This document shows positions 4,562 to 5,451 of a DNA stretch of 5,451 bases, in pieces. Under the pieces are notes generated by a model. That model made no database searches, was not told the origin of the DNA, and worked only from the letters and a program-made list of their open reading frames with translations. Source of the stretch: Clostridiales bacterium (GTDB lineage: Bacteria > Bacillota > Clostridia > Oscillospirales > CAG-272); contig DXYE01000159.1 of assembly GCA_019415985.1 (NCBI GenBank), positions 1 through 5,451 of the forward strand, in the 5' to 3' direction. The translations under genes were made by a program, and so were the position numbers. Position 1 is the stretch's first letter. Each line of letters opens with the position of its first letter.

Positions 4562-5248
4562 CTATACTTCGAATTTGTAGCCTATTCCTCGAATGCTTTT
4601 AATATGTTCTGATGCAGTTTCCGAACTTTTTAACTTTTTCCGTAAATTACTTATATGGCTTGAAATCGCATTGCGTGAATAAAACGAAAAATCATCATGC
4701 CAAACAGAATCCATTATCATTTCATAAGTATAGACTTGCCGTTGATTCATAATTAGCAGCGCAAGAATATCAAACTCTTTTTCGGTCAAATCAATGCATA
4801 CCCCAGCTATCTCTACAGACCTGTACTCTAAGCAGAAAGACAAGTCTTTCACAGTGATGATTGTTAGCGGTCTTCTTTTATCTTTTGGTATTTTCAAACA
4901 ATTTCTCATACTATTTTTCTCTGAAAACATTTCTACCATAGGATGATTATAGGTATGTAAATATTGAGCAGCACCAAAATGGACACATGCATACCGCTGT
5001 TCCTCCGAATATGAAGGTGGCACAACAATAATTGGTACCGCACGTTTTTGTCTCAAGATATCCAAATCGTCTTGTGGAATCACATCAGAGCAAATAGCTA
5101 CGCATATATATTCTTTAAAAGACAGCATTGCGGCCGCTTGTTTAATATTATCAGCATAGTCAAATTCAATTTCAAATTCTTTCCATCGGCCAGCAGTAAC
5201 CTCATATTCATTATAGGCGTATCCTACGCCCAATACATGCGGAACCAT
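4562..5248 (-). CDS. OmpR-family winged-helix regulator with degenerate receiver
   Basis: A 228-residue DNA-binding regulator. Residues about 131-226 are a complete OmpR/PhoB winged helix: LTEKEFDILALL, QVYTYEMIMDSVW, the recognition helix region AISSHISNLRKKL, and the wing IRGIGYKF. Residues 1-120 have the length and outline of a receiver domain but lack its chemistry. The N-terminal acidic pair is replaced by VGYAYNE. The phospho-Asp position falls at S54 in AICSDVIP (D55 is adjacent), and the conserved Lys region reads YLHTYNHP. It is therefore probably not activated by aspartate phosphorylation. The ATG at 5248 has GGAGGTG 5 bases upstream; the longer frame to 5284 has no ribosome binding site. 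The gene is visibly AT-richer than the integrases, which suggests a different origin. No histidine kinase is in view. Targets unknown. Confidence 0.88.
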   Translation of the reverse strand: MVPHVLGVGYAYNEYEVTAGRWKEFEIEFDYADNIKQAAAMLSFKEYICVAICSDVIPQDDLDILRQKRAVPIIVVPPSYSEEQRYACVHFGAAQYLHTYNHPMVEMFSEKNSMRNCLKIPKDKRRPLTIITVKDLSFCLEYRSVEIAGVCIDLTEKEFDILALLIMNQRQVYTYEMIMDSVWHDDFSFYSRNAISSHISNLRKKLKSSETASEHIKSIRGIGYKFEV

Positions 5249-5284
5249 ATGTTCACCTCCTACTACTTCTAGCAGACAGTTCAA

Positions 5285-5313
5285 AGCTGCCGAGCATAAG
5301 TTACCCGGCAGCT
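5285..5313 (-). terminator. Hairpin between the DegV-family gene and the regulator
   Basis: AGCTGCCG (5285-5292) and CGGCAGCT (5306-5313) pair perfectly with a 13-base loop. On the minus strand only TTTG follows, a weak U-tract, so it is at best an inefficient terminator for the upstream DegV-family gene. It overlaps the possible promoter of the regulator, so it could also be an operator or leader structure. Confidence 0.45.
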
Positions 5314-5321
5314 CTAAACAA
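5293..5321 (-). promoter_or_regulatory. Possible promoter of the winged-helix regulator
   Basis: TTGTTT (5321-5316) and TATGCT (5298-5293) are separated by 17 bases on the minus strand and would give a leader of about 38 bases before the ATG at 5248. Matches to consensus are partial (3 of 6 and 4 of 6), and the hairpin at 5285-5313 overlaps it. Confidence 0.3.
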
Positions 5322-5375
5322 AACTATATTTTTCTATGATGGAGAATGCTTTTTTGCGTATCTACAAATCCTCCG

Positions 5376-5451
5376 TCATCGATTATTTCCCCAGTAAATC
5401 AATGCCAGTGCGCCGGGACCGGTGTGTGCTCCGATGATAGGGCCAATATAA
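5376..5451 (-). CDS. DegV-family protein, C-terminal end (partial)
   Basis: The last 24 codons and stop of a gene running off the right edge. The residues IGPIIGAHTGPGALALIYWG match the conserved C-terminal end of DegV-family fatty-acid-binding proteins (pattern GPVIGxHxGPGA), which deliver fatty acids to the FakA kinase for phospholipid synthesis in Firmicutes. The stop codon is TGA at 5378-5376, 128 bases before the next gene, in the same direction. Only the tail is seen, so which DegV paralogue it is, and whether it is intact, cannot be told. DegV genes are usually chromosomal, so here it is either cargo or a sign that the element is composite. Confidence 0.8.
   Translation of the reverse strand, partial: YIGPIIGAHTGPGALALIYWGNNR

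Noticed and set aside
1..5451. CRISPR array, tRNA, rRNA gene or insertion sequence
   Set aside because: No regularly spaced repeats, no cloverleaf-like sequence, no transposase and no terminal inverted repeats were seen; the 16S-like 11-mer at 3514-3524 is too short to be an rRNA fragment.

Overview
The window looks like the integrase end of an integrative (probably conjugative or mobilisable) element in a low-to-mid GC Firmicute, most likely a gut-type Clostridia member. The evidence is the protein families (two Tn916-type tyrosine integrases, an excisionase-like helix-turn-helix protein, a Tn916-ORF7-like sigma factor, a DegV-family tail), strong AGGAGG-type ribosome binding sites, and a ribosomal protein S9 gene end at the left edge. 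The taxon is inference; the families are read from the sequence. All convincing genes lie on the minus strand.

Layout from left to right (read it right to left for transcription). Positions 1-67 are host DNA: the rho-independent terminator that normally closes the rplM-rpsI operon, then the last 15 codons and stop of rpsI (65-112). The rest of rpsI is missing and element DNA takes its place, so this is an attachment-site junction with the displaced 3' end of rpsI. Next to it on the element side lie phased T/A tracts (122-167), as expected of intrinsically curved DNA. Then come two paralogous, apparently intact tyrosine recombinases in tandem (int1 214-1425; int2 1582-2796). Each is preceded by a related control region carrying inverted copies of an 11-bp motif near CCGTATCTTTG and a CTGATAA box, and a terminator lies between the genes. 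A 76-residue excisionase-like gene (2880-3110) stands directly upstream of int2.

Positions 3111-3683 hold no convincing gene. They contain a perfect 12-bp hairpin and a GC-rich, stem-rich stretch that may be a structured RNA or untranslated leader. Upstream of it is a 137-residue sigma-70 region-4-like regulator (3684-4097). Its ribosome binding site is one arm of a 15-bp hairpin, so its translation may be controlled by RNA structure. Positions 4150-4561 are intergenic and carry up to three minus-strand terminator-like hairpins. An AT-richer OmpR-type winged-helix protein with a degenerate receiver domain follows (4562-5248), and the last 24 codons of a DegV-family protein run off the right edge.

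Working model (inference): the sigma-like protein and the stem-rich leader govern xis and int expression. Xis and one or both integrases cut and join at the 3' end of rpsI, with the element supplying a substitute S9 tail to the host gene at its other end, outside this window. The degenerate-receiver regulator and DegV gene are separated from the recombination module by terminators and may be cargo. The other element end is not in view, so the element's size and its conjugation genes cannot be judged.
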